Below are positions 16,977-24,913 of a DNA stretch of 27,000 bases, in pieces; position 1 is the stretch's first letter, and each line of letters opens with the position of its first letter. Source of the DNA: Prolixibacteraceae bacterium (GTDB lineage: Bacteria > Bacteroidota > Bacteroidia > Bacteroidales > Prolixibacteraceae); assembly GCA_017998095.1 (NCBI GenBank), contig JAGODU010000042.1:1-27000 (forward strand), read 5' to 3'. The notes under the pieces are model-generated. The model searched no databases. It worked only from the letters and a program-made list of their open reading frames with translations, and was not told the DNA's origin. A program made the position numbers and the translations under genes.

Positions 16977-17090
16977 TTAATAAAAGATACTTTTAATATT
17001 CCAGACTGTATGATACATCAATTCATTATTAACCAATCCATGGAAGTCTTGCTCTTTAGAATGCCTAGTCAAACCAAGCCTTTTTAACTT
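16977..17090 (-). pseudogene. Out-of-frame C-terminal tail of the deacetylase at 17084-17707
   Basis: From 17090 the minus strand in a shifted frame codes 37 residues starting KLKRLGLTRHSKEQDFHGLV and ending WNIKSIFY before a TAA at 16979-16977. The upstream frame stops early at 17084 after GYNNLFVQGLS. One extra T in the TTT run near 17091-17093 would join the two as GYNNLFVQG-F-KLKRLGLTRHS, a believable polysaccharide-deacetylase C-terminus. The joined gene would end 18 bases before the next start. Either a real one-base deletion or a sequencing or assembly error in the homopolymer explains this. Confidence 0.7.
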
Positions 17091-17707
17091 AAACCTTGAA
17101 CAAACAAATTATTGTAACCTCGAATAGACGTAAAACTACCTTTATACCCTGAATTAACAATACATTCCTCTGTCAATGAATTGAATCTTCCCCCCGGGTA
17201 TGAGATTAAATTCACGTCATGGTTTAAAACACATTCAATTTTTCTTTTCGATTCCAATAATTCCTTATTTAAATCATTAACCATAAGAGTAGTTAAGAAT
17301 TTATGGCTCTTACCATGCGATTGGATAGACATGCCAGCAATATCCATTTCGATAAGCTGTTTACTTTTCATATATCCCTCGGAATCAATCCAATCAGAAG
17401 TAATATAGAATTCCGCTTTAAATCCATATCGCTTCAAAACAGGGAAAACATTAAAGTAATTTGCTTCATAACCATCGTCAAAAGTCAAGATTATCGGTTT
17501 CTTCAACACTTTTCCAGCATTATTAAAATCATTCAATTCCTGGATAGTAGTGACATTGAAATTTAATTCCTTTAAAATCTTCATTTGCCGCTCAAAGACT
17601 TCAAGGGAGAGGATCCATTCAAGCTCGGATTCATCTCTATACCTACATTCATAAGCGCTTGAGCTCACGCCATGATATAATATAATAGGAAATTTAGTAT
17701 TAAACAT
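17084..17707 (-). CDS. Polysaccharide deacetylase (NodB type), 3' end frameshifted
   Basis: Codes 207 residues before a premature stop. CE4 hallmarks are clear: IILYHGVSS (8-16), LTFDDGYEANYF (74-85, motif 1 with its metal-binding Asp), SHGKSH (130-135, motif 2) and LISYPGGRFN (167-176, motif 3). ATG at 17707 follows the SGNH gene stop by three bases. No signal peptide is visible. Only the last 38 or so residues are lost by the frameshift (see 16977-17090), and all catalytic motifs are kept, so the truncated protein may still fold and work. It probably deacetylates an amino sugar of the surface polymer. It pairs with the SGNH-like and GNAT genes just upstream as a modification block. Confidence 0.88.
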   Translation of the reverse strand: MFNTKFPIILYHGVSSSAYECRYRDESELEWILSLEVFERQMKILKELNFNVTTIQELNDFNNAGKVLKKPIILTFDDGYEANYFNVFPVLKRYGFKAEFYITSDWIDSEGYMKSKQLIEMDIAGMSIQSHGKSHKFLTTLMVNDLNKELLESKRKIECVLNHDVNLISYPGGRFNSLTEECIVNSGYKGSFTSIRGYNNLFVQGLS

Positions 17708-17710
17708 GAT

Positions 17711-18511
17711 TCATTGTGCCTTACTATTCAAGTAGCTTAATAATTCGTAAGCGATTACCCTTGCACCTAACCCATTTAGGTGCCCCCCATCATCAGTAAA
17801 AATTGGCAGTAAAGAGGTATATTTTTGATTCTTGTATATGAACGTTTCATTCTGCTTGTCATATTCCGACTCAAACCGCGCCATGTCAAAAACTCTTTCC
17901 CTATATTTAGCTCTCAATAAATCATTAAAATTATTCCGAGCAACATTATCTAGATCGTCATTGACCGAAATTCCTAATTTTCTCTTCAGAGTAATCAAAA
18001 ACCCTCTTGGCTGAACAAGCAGTGGAACAGTAAAGTGTATAAAAACAGTTTTAGGGAATTTTTTCTCTAGATAATCAAAAGTTTTGCTATAAAACCTCAT
18101 AACACTTTCCAAGTTAGTATCCCTTGTAACGTCCACATAACAAAACTTAAAACAAGCTATAGTCGTACGTTCCCCAATCCCGCTTTCCATTTTTAAGCGA
18201 AAGTCAGCTAACTTAGAAAATGGATCTTTATTCTGACCGATTTTCATATGCCCGAACACGGCCTCAGAAAACTGATTAGGGTCAGTTATCTCAATGACTT
18301 TTATATCCGCCACACCAGATTCTTTAAGAATATTTTCTATTCCAGAAACGATGTTGTATCCAACTGATTGGTGCGCAAAGAAAATCTTAGACCCGACCAA
18401 CCTAGATAAATCGAGTTCTCCTTGTTTCAAATACATCTTATTCATTTCGTTCCCCTCGGATCCGCCAGTTAAAGTAATACTTAGCAAAATGATTAAAAAT
18501 AACTTTTTCAC
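17711..18511 (-). CDS. Secreted SGNH-hydrolase-like protein
   Basis: A 266-residue protein with an N-terminal hydrophobic signal segment (KKLFLIILLSITLTGG) and no lipobox Cys, so it is probably periplasmic or surface-exposed. KIFFAHQSVGYNIVSGIE (42-59) replaces the classical GDS block, with Ser49 as candidate nucleophile, and DDGGHLNGLG near 240-249 supplies an Asp-x-x-His pair like the SGNH catalytic dyad. IACFKFCYVDVTRDT lies where the Asn block would fall. The start is GTG with a four-base overlap with the GNAT gene. Proteins of this shape in exopolysaccharide loci are thought to add or remove acyl groups; that role here is inferred from fold and neighbours. Confidence 0.72.
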   Translation of the reverse strand: MKKLFLIILLSITLTGGSEGNEMNKMYLKQGELDLSRLVGSKIFFAHQSVGYNIVSGIENILKESGVADIKVIEITDPNQFSEAVFGHMKIGQNKDPFSKLADFRLKMESGIGERTTIACFKFCYVDVTRDTNLESVMRFYSKTFDYLEKKFPKTVFIHFTVPLLVQPRGFLITLKRKLGISVNDDLDNVARNNFNDLLRAKYRERVFDMARFESEYDKQNETFIYKNQKYTSLLPIFTDDGGHLNGLGARVIAYELLSYLNSKAQ

Positions 18512-19566
18512 AGATCAAGATCTCCGTCAAAAATAAGCCAATTCGAGATATTAAGGATCTCTCCTCTATCCACAACTCCGCCGTTTAAATAACAAACACA
18601 ACAGCGATTTGATTTGCGGTTAAAGAATAAGTTAATACGTAAGTCCTTTGATAATGTTTCATCACCAAGATAGGTCAAAGAAATCGAATTACCACCGATC
18701 TTCCTGGCGTGAGCCGAAAACTCATTAAGCATTACGCACATCGACTTTTTCCTTAAAAATGCAATATCCCATACGGTTATATGCTGATCTTCCTGGCAGT
18801 AAACAATGTACCCTTCAAGCAATTTATTTTTTTTATTTATAAGGTAGAAAAAGAAATAGTCTTTTGCTTGATTTCTACTGTATCTCCAATTCAAATATTT
18901 AGAATCTTTGTCTGCAACTATTTCCCTTTGATTAGAGAATGTCTTTAATAAAGCATCGACCCTCTCATCACATTCTTTAAGCTGTTCGGTATAGTAATCA
19001 TTCCCGCATACATTCCGGATTATCCTTTCAATACCCTCCATAGCATAATCAATTAAACGCGAAAGTAAATTATAAATAATATTATTCCCAGAAAGCTTCT
19101 TAATCTTATGTCTAAACTTAAGAATTTTGGTTAGATAATTAACTTCACCAATAACTTCATAACCAGACCTAAGAAAAACTCCTTTTGCAGCTTTATTAGG
19201 ATATGCAAAAACAAAATTTAAATCACTTTTTTCAATACTCGCAAGAATCGTCTTCTGTATTGCCAATGCTGGTCCAAATACCCTGAATTGCTGCTTAATC
19301 ATGAAATCAACTGCTACCCCTATCTTGATCCGTTTTCCAAAGGCTTTAATATAAAAAGGTGCTAGAGAATTACTACCAACAACCTGTCCGGTCTCCGTAT
19401 ATTCCGCAATAAATGTTTCAGGGAAGCCACATACGTTCTGCTTATAAAACCAATCGAACCTTGAGACAAAATTTCCGCTTAGGTTCGTGTTCCATAAGCT
19501 GACTATTTCATCCTTTCTCCGTTCAACGCTACTTGGGGTCAAGGGGTATACTGAGTAGTTATTCAT
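18508..19566 (-). CDS. GNAT-family acyltransferase (possible sugar N-acyltransferase)
   Basis: A 352-residue protein with a GNAT core in its first half: FIAEYTETGQVVGSNSLAPFYI, then VAVDFMIKQQFRVFGPALAIQKTIL, which fits the acetyl-CoA-binding beta-strand and helix, and FAYPNKAAKGVFLRSGYEVIGEV. The second half (about 190-352) also has a GNAT-like strand pattern (LNWRYSRNQAKDYFFFYLI, LLEGYIVYC), so it may be a double-GNAT or FemAB-like protein. The frame extends upstream to a TTG at 19593, but ATG at 19566 with AGAAGAG seven bases upstream is preferred. A 69-base gap with no recognised signal separates it from the epimerase gene. Acylation of an amino sugar is the likely job; the substrate is not known. 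Confidence 0.8.
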   Translation of the reverse strand: MNNYSVYPLTPSSVERRKDEIVSLWNTNLSGNFVSRFDWFYKQNVCGFPETFIAEYTETGQVVGSNSLAPFYIKAFGKRIKIGVAVDFMIKQQFRVFGPALAIQKTILASIEKSDLNFVFAYPNKAAKGVFLRSGYEVIGEVNYLTKILKFRHKIKKLSGNNIIYNLLSRLIDYAMEGIERIIRNVCGNDYYTEQLKECDERVDALLKTFSNQREIVADKDSKYLNWRYSRNQAKDYFFFYLINKKNKLLEGYIVYCQEDQHITVWDIAFLRKKSMCVMLNEFSAHARKIGGNSISLTYLGDETLSKDLRINLFFNRKSNRCCVCYLNGGVVDRGEILNISNWLIFDGDLDL

Positions 19567-19635
19567 TCGCGACTCTTCTCTTTTCACAAACAACTGGTCT
19601 TTTTCACTTTAACAAATCCGAATTATTCCCCGCAA

Positions 19636-20721
19636 TCACACATTCTCACTCAATAAAATTTTGACAATCCTCTGAGAGGAACAACCATCCCATAAGTCGG
19701 GTTGTTCATATTCAACCGGGCTTTTTTCTAAAGCAACCCTAACCGCACGCATTATTTGACCAATTTGTGTTCCTACCAGTACATTAGAACCTTTTTTTAT
19801 TGTTACAGGCCTCTCAGTATTGTTTCTCAAGGTTAAACATGGGACCTTCAACATCGTTGTTTCCTCTTGTATCCCTCCAGAATCGGTCAAGACCAATCTC
19901 GCCTCTTTTGTTAATTTAACAAAATCAAGATATCCTAGCGGCTCAGTTAAAGTTATTCTAGAATCCAGTTCTAGACAAAAATCAACAATCCTTTTCTTTG
20001 TCCTTGGATGGATAGGGAAAACGATCTTAATTAGCTTGGCAGTCTGGTTCAAAAAAGAGACCAAATCTTTAATTTTTTCTACAGAATCTACATTCTCCGG
20101 CCTGTGCAATGTAACCAAAACATATTCTCTTGCAATGAGGTCGAGACGTTGAAGTATCAGAGAAGAATTAATCCTAGCCATGTTCCTCATCAACGTGTCT
20201 ATCATTACATTACCAACAAAGAAAATTTTATTTCTCTCCTTGCCTTCTTTCAGTAAATTCTCAATGGCATCAGCTTCTGTTACAAACAAATAATCAGAGA
20301 GGGCATCCGTTACAATTCTATTGATTTCCTCCGGCATTCTTCTATCAAAACTTCTTAGCCCTGCTTCAACATGTGCGATCTTAATCTGTAACTTAGCAGC
20401 AACTAAGGAACAGGCAATCGTCGAGTTAACATCTCCGACAACTAGGACAATGTCTGGTCGTTCTTTGATCAAAACTTCCTCAAACTTAACCATTACTTTG
20501 GCAACTTGCTCAGCATGAGAGCCTGAACCAATTCCTAGAAAAATATCGGGTTCAGGCAATTCTAGATCCTTAAAGAACTGGTCAGACATATTGTTATCAT
20601 AATGCTGACCCGTATGCACAAGAACTTGAGATATCTTTTTGGGATGCTTCGCCATCTCTTCAATGAGAGGAGCCATTTTCATGAAATTAGGCCTAGCACC
20701 AACAACGTTAACAATCTTCAT
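19636..20721 (-). CDS. wecB: UDP-N-acetylglucosamine 2-epimerase, non-hydrolysing (copy 2)
   Basis: A 361-residue epimerase clearly different from the copy at 3357-4469. Hallmarks are VVGARPNFMKMAPLI (6-20), HTGQHYDNNMSDQFF (36-50), LVVGDVNSTIA (93-103), AHVEAGLRSFDRRMPEEINR (116-135), VTLHRPENVD and LTDSGGIQEET followed by LRNNTERPVT. The catalytic-type residues D97, E119 and E131/132 are present. It belongs to the GARPNFMK/GSGSHAEQ branch often found beside exopolysaccharide glycosyltransferases. The start shares ATGA with the GT4 upstream. It may act on UDP-GlcNAc or on a modified relative such as a diacetamido sugar; sequence alone does not decide. Confidence 0.93.
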   Translation of the reverse strand: MKIVNVVGARPNFMKMAPLIEEMAKHPKKISQVLVHTGQHYDNNMSDQFFKDLELPEPDIFLGIGSGSHAEQVAKVMVKFEEVLIKERPDIVLVVGDVNSTIACSLVAAKLQIKIAHVEAGLRSFDRRMPEEINRIVTDALSDYLFVTEADAIENLLKEGKERNKIFFVGNVMIDTLMRNMARINSSLILQRLDLIAREYVLVTLHRPENVDSVEKIKDLVSFLNQTAKLIKIVFPIHPRTKKRIVDFCLELDSRITLTEPLGYLDFVKLTKEARLVLTDSGGIQEETTMLKVPCLTLRNNTERPVTIKKGSNVLVGTQIGQIMRAVRVALEKSPVEYEQPDLWDGCSSQRIVKILLSENV

Positions 20722-21926
20722 CTTTTTTTTAATAAAACTTTGTACAGTTCGATATCTCTATTTATAATAGTTTCCCAGTTTTTTTCTCCTAAAACAAACT
20801 GCCTAGCCGTTTGTCCCAAGCGAATACTTTTCTTACTATCATCAATAAGCTCACAGACTTTTTTAACTAAGTCATCAACGCTATCATTTTTAAAAAGCAA
20901 CCCGGTCTCTTGATCCGTAACAAGCTCTTTAATACCGCCAACGTCACTACCAATAATTGCCTTCTTCATAGCCATAGCCTCAAGAGGTTTTAAAGGCGTT
21001 ACCCCCTCTGTTAACTTTGAACTTTCTCTCGGATAAACCAAAATATCAATAATTGAATAGTAACTTAATATCTGATTATGCGGGACTTGACCTGTAAAGA
21101 CAACTTTGTCATTTAACCTCATTTGAGCCACAAGACTCTTTAAATTCTCTTCATCTTCACCTTTACCAACCAAAAGCAATCTAACATTATTTGAATGTTC
21201 AATAAGAAAGGGCAGCGCTTTAATGAGTTTGGTTAACCCTTCGAATTTAAAAAAAGAGCCGATGAAGCCGATAAGAAATTTATTCTCCAAATTTAATTCT
21301 TTGAGCAACTTCATATCTTTATCATGAGGGATAAATCTTTCCACATCAACCCCATTAGGAATGATGTGGATCTTACTACCGTCGATTCCCCTTTTTTCTA
21401 TATCAATTTTCAAACCAGTGCAAATTGTACAAATAGCATCAACCCTCTTGAATAGTTGTGTTTCAAACCACCTGGACAAGAAATAACGCAGACTTTTCTT
21501 CTTGGTCTTATTTTGATCAACTGCAGCATCTTCCCATAGCGCTCTAACCTCATAAACAACAGGCACTTTAAGCTTCTTCCCAACCCTATAAGCAGGCCAC
21601 CCACACAATAAGGGTGAATGTGCGTGGAGCAAATCTATCTTTCTTTTCTTTACTTCTTCAGTTATCTTTCTTTCAAGGATTCTCATAACTTCAATTTCTT
21701 TAAGAAAAGGCACTTTCGAAAACCACGAACCCTTTTTTATACTACATCGAACGCACTCGATGCCATCGATTACTTCGTATTCTTTAAATCCAAAATTACT
21801 CTTGGGCGAAACCATGATAAAGGGATCGATGCCAAGTTTTTTCTGAATCTGGATAATATATTTACTTCTAAATGTATACCCCGTGTTAATTGGGCTAAAG
21901 TGATCGAGGATGTGAAGCACGTTCAT
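20718..21926 (-). CDS. Glycosyltransferase family 4, similar to exosortase-associated type
   Basis: A 402-residue GT-B enzyme. It begins MNVLHILDHFSPINTGYTFR, a start I associate with glycosyltransferases of exosortase A/PEP-CTERM exopolysaccharide loci (TIGR04063-like, from memory). IHIIPNGVDVERF is the hinge, FLIGFIGSFFKFEGLTKLIKAL opens the donor domain, and the C-terminal KLTEGVTPLKPLEAMAMKKAIIG holds the donor motif followed by SDVGGIKELVTDQETGLLF. The ATG has a strong AGAGGA six bases upstream after a 67-base AT-rich gap, so translation starts afresh here. It is the first gene of the AT-rich part of the locus. Confidence 0.92.
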   Translation of the reverse strand: MNVLHILDHFSPINTGYTFRSKYIIQIQKKLGIDPFIMVSPKSNFGFKEYEVIDGIECVRCSIKKGSWFSKVPFLKEIEVMRILERKITEEVKKRKIDLLHAHSPLLCGWPAYRVGKKLKVPVVYEVRALWEDAAVDQNKTKKKSLRYFLSRWFETQLFKRVDAICTICTGLKIDIEKRGIDGSKIHIIPNGVDVERFIPHDKDMKLLKELNLENKFLIGFIGSFFKFEGLTKLIKALPFLIEHSNNVRLLLVGKGEDEENLKSLVAQMRLNDKVVFTGQVPHNQILSYYSIIDILVYPRESSKLTEGVTPLKPLEAMAMKKAIIGSDVGGIKELVTDQETGLLFKNDSVDDLVKKVCELIDDSKKSIRLGQTARQFVLGEKNWETIINRDIELYKVLLKKR

Positions 21927-21993
21927 GTCAATTCCTCTTTATTATTGTATTGAATTTGTTCTGATCTATCTTAAGAAAAATAAAATTGATTTA

Positions 21994-22983
21994 TTAAGCC
22001 AATCTTTGATTTGCATATTTAACTAGCAAGTCCGTACTTTCATAATCATAAATCTTCTTTAATCCTTCTTCACGAGCCATAACGCCAGATCTTACCATCC
22101 CCGCGATCTCAAACACATACGGATGGAAGCCGTGCTTCTTTATATGTACTTCATTCGCAAATGAATTCAACAAGCAATTTGTTGAGTTAGTGTCTAGGTC
22201 TTTTGGCGCAACCCAACCGAATTCCTTGATCTTGTGTAAGATGGCTTCCTCGTTATAATCCATAAATGCTAGCGGGCTGACATTATGAGGGAATTCTTTA
22301 GTTTTAAACTGCTCATCTGTTAGGAAATAGCGATTAATCTCTTCTCCGGCAATCTCGGCCATTGGTTTCCTGTACATTTCCTGGGTGGTTTTGAATAGAG
22401 CCGGGTTGATCTTCATGATTGATGACCGGATTGGCGCCTGGCCAGGAGACCAGCCCCATGACATAAGCGGTATTTGCTTCTCAAGTGCGATCTTCAATGC
22501 GGTGAACTTAACCAATCCTATGCATGAGGTGCAGATTGTGCTTGCGCGTTCAAGGGCCTTAGCTGAATACATCTCTTTCTCTACGCCGGCTTTGAAGATC
22601 TTCTTGAGAAGCTGAAAATCAGCCTTGAAAACAATGCCATCTACGCCTAAGTTCTCAGTTACTGTGCGGATATTCTTGAAAGCTTGTTCGGAAACAAAGC
22701 CATTGTCAAAGGTTATGGTTAAAACGCGTAGTTTGAAGACTTCTTTGAGCAAATACAATGTGTAGGTGCTGTCTTTGCCGCCGGAATATGCCAATGTGGC
22801 ATCATAATCACTTCTGCCTTTGACTTGCTTGATGAGCTCCAGGAACTTGTTGTAATACTCCTGTTTCTCTTCTTTCAAAGCTTCTTCGCCTTTGAAGTCG
22901 CGGCAGAAGTTGCAGACGCCCTTATCATCAAAGTTTATGCCAGGGAATGTGTCAGGCAGTATGCATTTGGTACAAATCTTCAT
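21994..22983 (-). CDS. PP-loop N-acetyl-sugar amidotransferase-like protein (WbpG/WbuX-like)
   Basis: A 329-residue ATP-dependent PP-loop enzyme. The N-terminus MKICTKCILPDTFPGINFDD is typical of WbpG/PseA-like sugar amidotransferases. C4/C7 and C24/C27 form a probable zinc site, and YSGGKDSTY (66-74) is the ATP-binding PP-loop. A further Cys pair, CTSC (151-154), lies where typical WbpG proteins, as I recall them, lack one. Family members add an amidine or similar nitrogen to an N-acetyl sugar, using ammonia from a glutaminase partner. Here the AsnB-like gene just upstream overlaps by 32 bases and could be that partner; no HisH/HisF-type genes are seen. AAAGGA lies eight bases before the ATG. 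GC content steps down across the 3' part of this gene. Confidence 0.82.
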   Translation of the reverse strand: MKICTKCILPDTFPGINFDDKGVCNFCRDFKGEEALKEEKQEYYNKFLELIKQVKGRSDYDATLAYSGGKDSTYTLYLLKEVFKLRVLTITFDNGFVSEQAFKNIRTVTENLGVDGIVFKADFQLLKKIFKAGVEKEMYSAKALERASTICTSCIGLVKFTALKIALEKQIPLMSWGWSPGQAPIRSSIMKINPALFKTTQEMYRKPMAEIAGEEINRYFLTDEQFKTKEFPHNVSPLAFMDYNEEAILHKIKEFGWVAPKDLDTNSTNCLLNSFANEVHIKKHGFHPYVFEIAGMVRSGVMAREEGLKKIYDYESTDLLVKYANQRLA

Positions 22984-24913
22984 GCTTATGTCCTTTAGTT
23001 AGAAACTGTTTATCTAACAATAACGTAGTAATGATGCCTACTATAGCCATATTATCTTTGGCGCTGATCAGGGTTTTGTCGGTTGTTTTGCATTTCTTCA
23101 CAAGGCTGGCGACCAGCTCAGGATCGAAAATGTTGGTTTTGCTCAAATGCTCTTCGGAAAGCAGGTCATCGATGTATGAATGCCTGCGGCCATTGAAGAA
23201 GCTTGCGCTGTCAGGAGCGCGATAGCCCTGCTTTTTGCGCTTGCAGATCTCTTCAGGGACATAGGGCTGAGCGATCTTCTTCAGGAGGTATTTCTCATCC
23301 ATGACTTTGAGCTTCAATGAAGCCGGAAGCTTAGCGCAGAATTCTACAACTCTGTAATCCAGGAATGGGAACCGGCCTTCAACGGAATTAGCCATCATCA
23401 TGCGATCGCCCTGGGACGATAGAAGGTTGCCGGATAAAAGCGTTGCGATTTCTATATATTGAGCCTGCGCCAAATGGTCCCAGGAGCTGAATTTACCAGG
23501 GAATATGTTCTCGAAATCCTGGATTGCGTTGCGGCCAATGAGCTCGTTTTTGACATCCTGCGAAAAGAGCGACTTGATCTTGGAAGTTATTTCCCAACGG
23601 GGTAGATGCGAATAACACTTTGAGCTTGTTTCCTGAAGGTGATTGCGGTAGAAGCCTTCCAGGAACGCCGATGTTGTCTTGGGCCAGTTGGGAATATAGC
23701 TGTAGAGCTGGCGGATCAAAAGCGGCCGCATCCTTGAATCAGGGTTCTTTGCCCAGAATCTGCGGATCTTGGCTTCGCGGAACAGGTCATAGCCGCCAAG
23801 GACCTCATCTGCGCCTTCACCGGTCAAGACTACCTTTATATTGTTCTTCCTTACCAGCTTTGCTAATTGGAATAGCGGCGCAGGCGCGGTGCGGATCAGG
23901 GGCTTTTCAGCGTGCCACACCACCTCAGGCATGAGTCTGCCGATATCAGCATAGCCGCAGTCCACTCCTTTGTGCTCTGTAGCCAGAAAATCTGCCATCT
24001 GGCGCTGGAAGCTGCTTTCGTCATAATCTTTATCCTTGAAGCTGACTGAAAATGTTTGAAGCTTGTTCTTGAAATGCTTTTTTACAAGGGCTGTGATTAT
24101 AGAAGAATCCAGGCCGCCGCTTAAGTATGCGGCAACAGGCACGTCTGCGCGAAGGCGGATGCGGATGGAGTCTTTGAGAAGCTCAAGCAATTGGTCAGCA
24201 TAAGCATCTTCATTGATAGACCCGTTGTCAGGGCTTGAAAAATCCAGTTCCCAGTAGCGCTTGATCGTGAGAGAGTCTTTTTCAGCGATAAGGTAATGCG
24301 CTGGAGGAAGCTCGTTAATGCCTTTGAACACGGTCTGGGGAGGAATGTTCGCCCAGAAGGTGAAAAGCTGGTCAAGGCCCGAGACATCGAGTTGGCGGCT
24401 AACGCGCTTATCCTCGAATATGGATTTGATCTCAGAGGCAAAGAGCAATGAGCCGTCGATTGTTGTGTAAAAGAGCGGTCTGATTCCCACCCTATCCCTT
24501 GCCAGAAGCAGGCGCTTGTTTTTAAGGTCCCACAGGGCAAATGCGAACTGGCCGTTTAGCTGGCTGAACATGTCTATGCCTTTTTCCTCATATAAATGGA
24601 TAAGGACTTCGGTGTCTGATCTGGTGTAGAATTTATGGCCTTTTGCGACTAATTCTTCGCGCAGCTCTATGTAGTTGAAGATCTCGCCGTTCAAGATAAG
24701 CCAGATGGATTTATCCTCGTTGTGCATTGGCTGCTGGCCGCCTTTGAGGTCAATAATACTTAAGCGAGCATGGCCCAGGCCTATATCTTTGTCACGATAT
24801 ATACCAAACTCATCCGGACCTCGGTGACGCATGATGGTGACCATGCGCTTGAGCTGGTTGGTGTCGATGGGATGAAGCTTGGTCAGGTTAAGGTTGCCGC
24901 AAATGCCGCACAT
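22952..24913 (-). CDS. asnB: Glutamine-dependent amidotransferase, asparagine synthetase type (copy 2)
   Basis: A 653-residue, two-domain amidotransferase. The glutaminase domain starts MCGICGNLNL with nucleophile Cys2, then MRHRGPDEFG and LNGEIFNYIELR. The synthetase domain has YLSGGLDSSIITAL for ATP and LTGEGADEVLGGYDLF. The C-terminal GRFPFLDYRVVEF and KKQGYRAP are normal for the family. Its ATG overlaps the ligase stop by one base, and its 3' end overlaps the next gene by 32 bases, so ligase, AsnB and PP-loop protein are tightly coupled. In exosortase-type exopolysaccharide loci, similar AsnB-like amidotransferases accompany an acyl ligase and ACP. The acceptor is unknown and may be a sugar carboxylate or an ACP-bound acyl group. 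Confidence 0.92.
   Translation of the reverse strand: MCGICGNLNLTKLHPIDTNQLKRMVTIMRHRGPDEFGIYRDKDIGLGHARLSIIDLKGGQQPMHNEDKSIWLILNGEIFNYIELREELVAKGHKFYTRSDTEVLIHLYEEKGIDMFSQLNGQFAFALWDLKNKRLLLARDRVGIRPLFYTTIDGSLLFASEIKSIFEDKRVSRQLDVSGLDQLFTFWANIPPQTVFKGINELPPAHYLIAEKDSLTIKRYWELDFSSPDNGSINEDAYADQLLELLKDSIRIRLRADVPVAAYLSGGLDSSIITALVKKHFKNKLQTFSVSFKDKDYDESSFQRQMADFLATEHKGVDCGYADIGRLMPEVVWHAEKPLIRTAPAPLFQLAKLVRKNNIKVVLTGEGADEVLGGYDLFREAKIRRFWAKNPDSRMRPLLIRQLYSYIPNWPKTTSAFLEGFYRNHLQETSSKCYSHLPRWEITSKIKSLFSQDVKNELIGRNAIQDFENIFPGKFSSWDHLAQAQYIEIATLLSGNLLSSQGDRMMMANSVEGRFPFLDYRVVEFCAKLPASLKLKVMDEKYLLKKIAQPYVPEEICKRKKQGYRAPDSASFFNGRRHSYIDDLLSEEHLSKTNIFDPELVASLVKKCKTTDKTLISAKDNMAIVGIITTLLLDKQFLTKGHKHEDLYQMHTA

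Noticed and set aside
17084..17100. Programmed -1 ribosomal frameshift at the deacetylase 3' end
   Set aside because: The local sequence (TTTAAGT) is not a canonical X-XXY-YYZ slippery heptamer and no clear downstream hairpin was seen; a single-base deletion or read error is simpler.
21927..21993. Internal promoter before the GT4 gene at 20718-21926
   Set aside because: A TACAAT-like box is present but no matching -35 box at 16-18 bases was found; the region is simply AT-rich.
23620..23934. Plus-strand open frame of about 104 codons
   Set aside because: It lies wholly inside the AsnB-like gene on the other strand, its protein is rich in Arg, Ser, Gly and Pro with no recognisable fold, and it arises from the higher GC content there.
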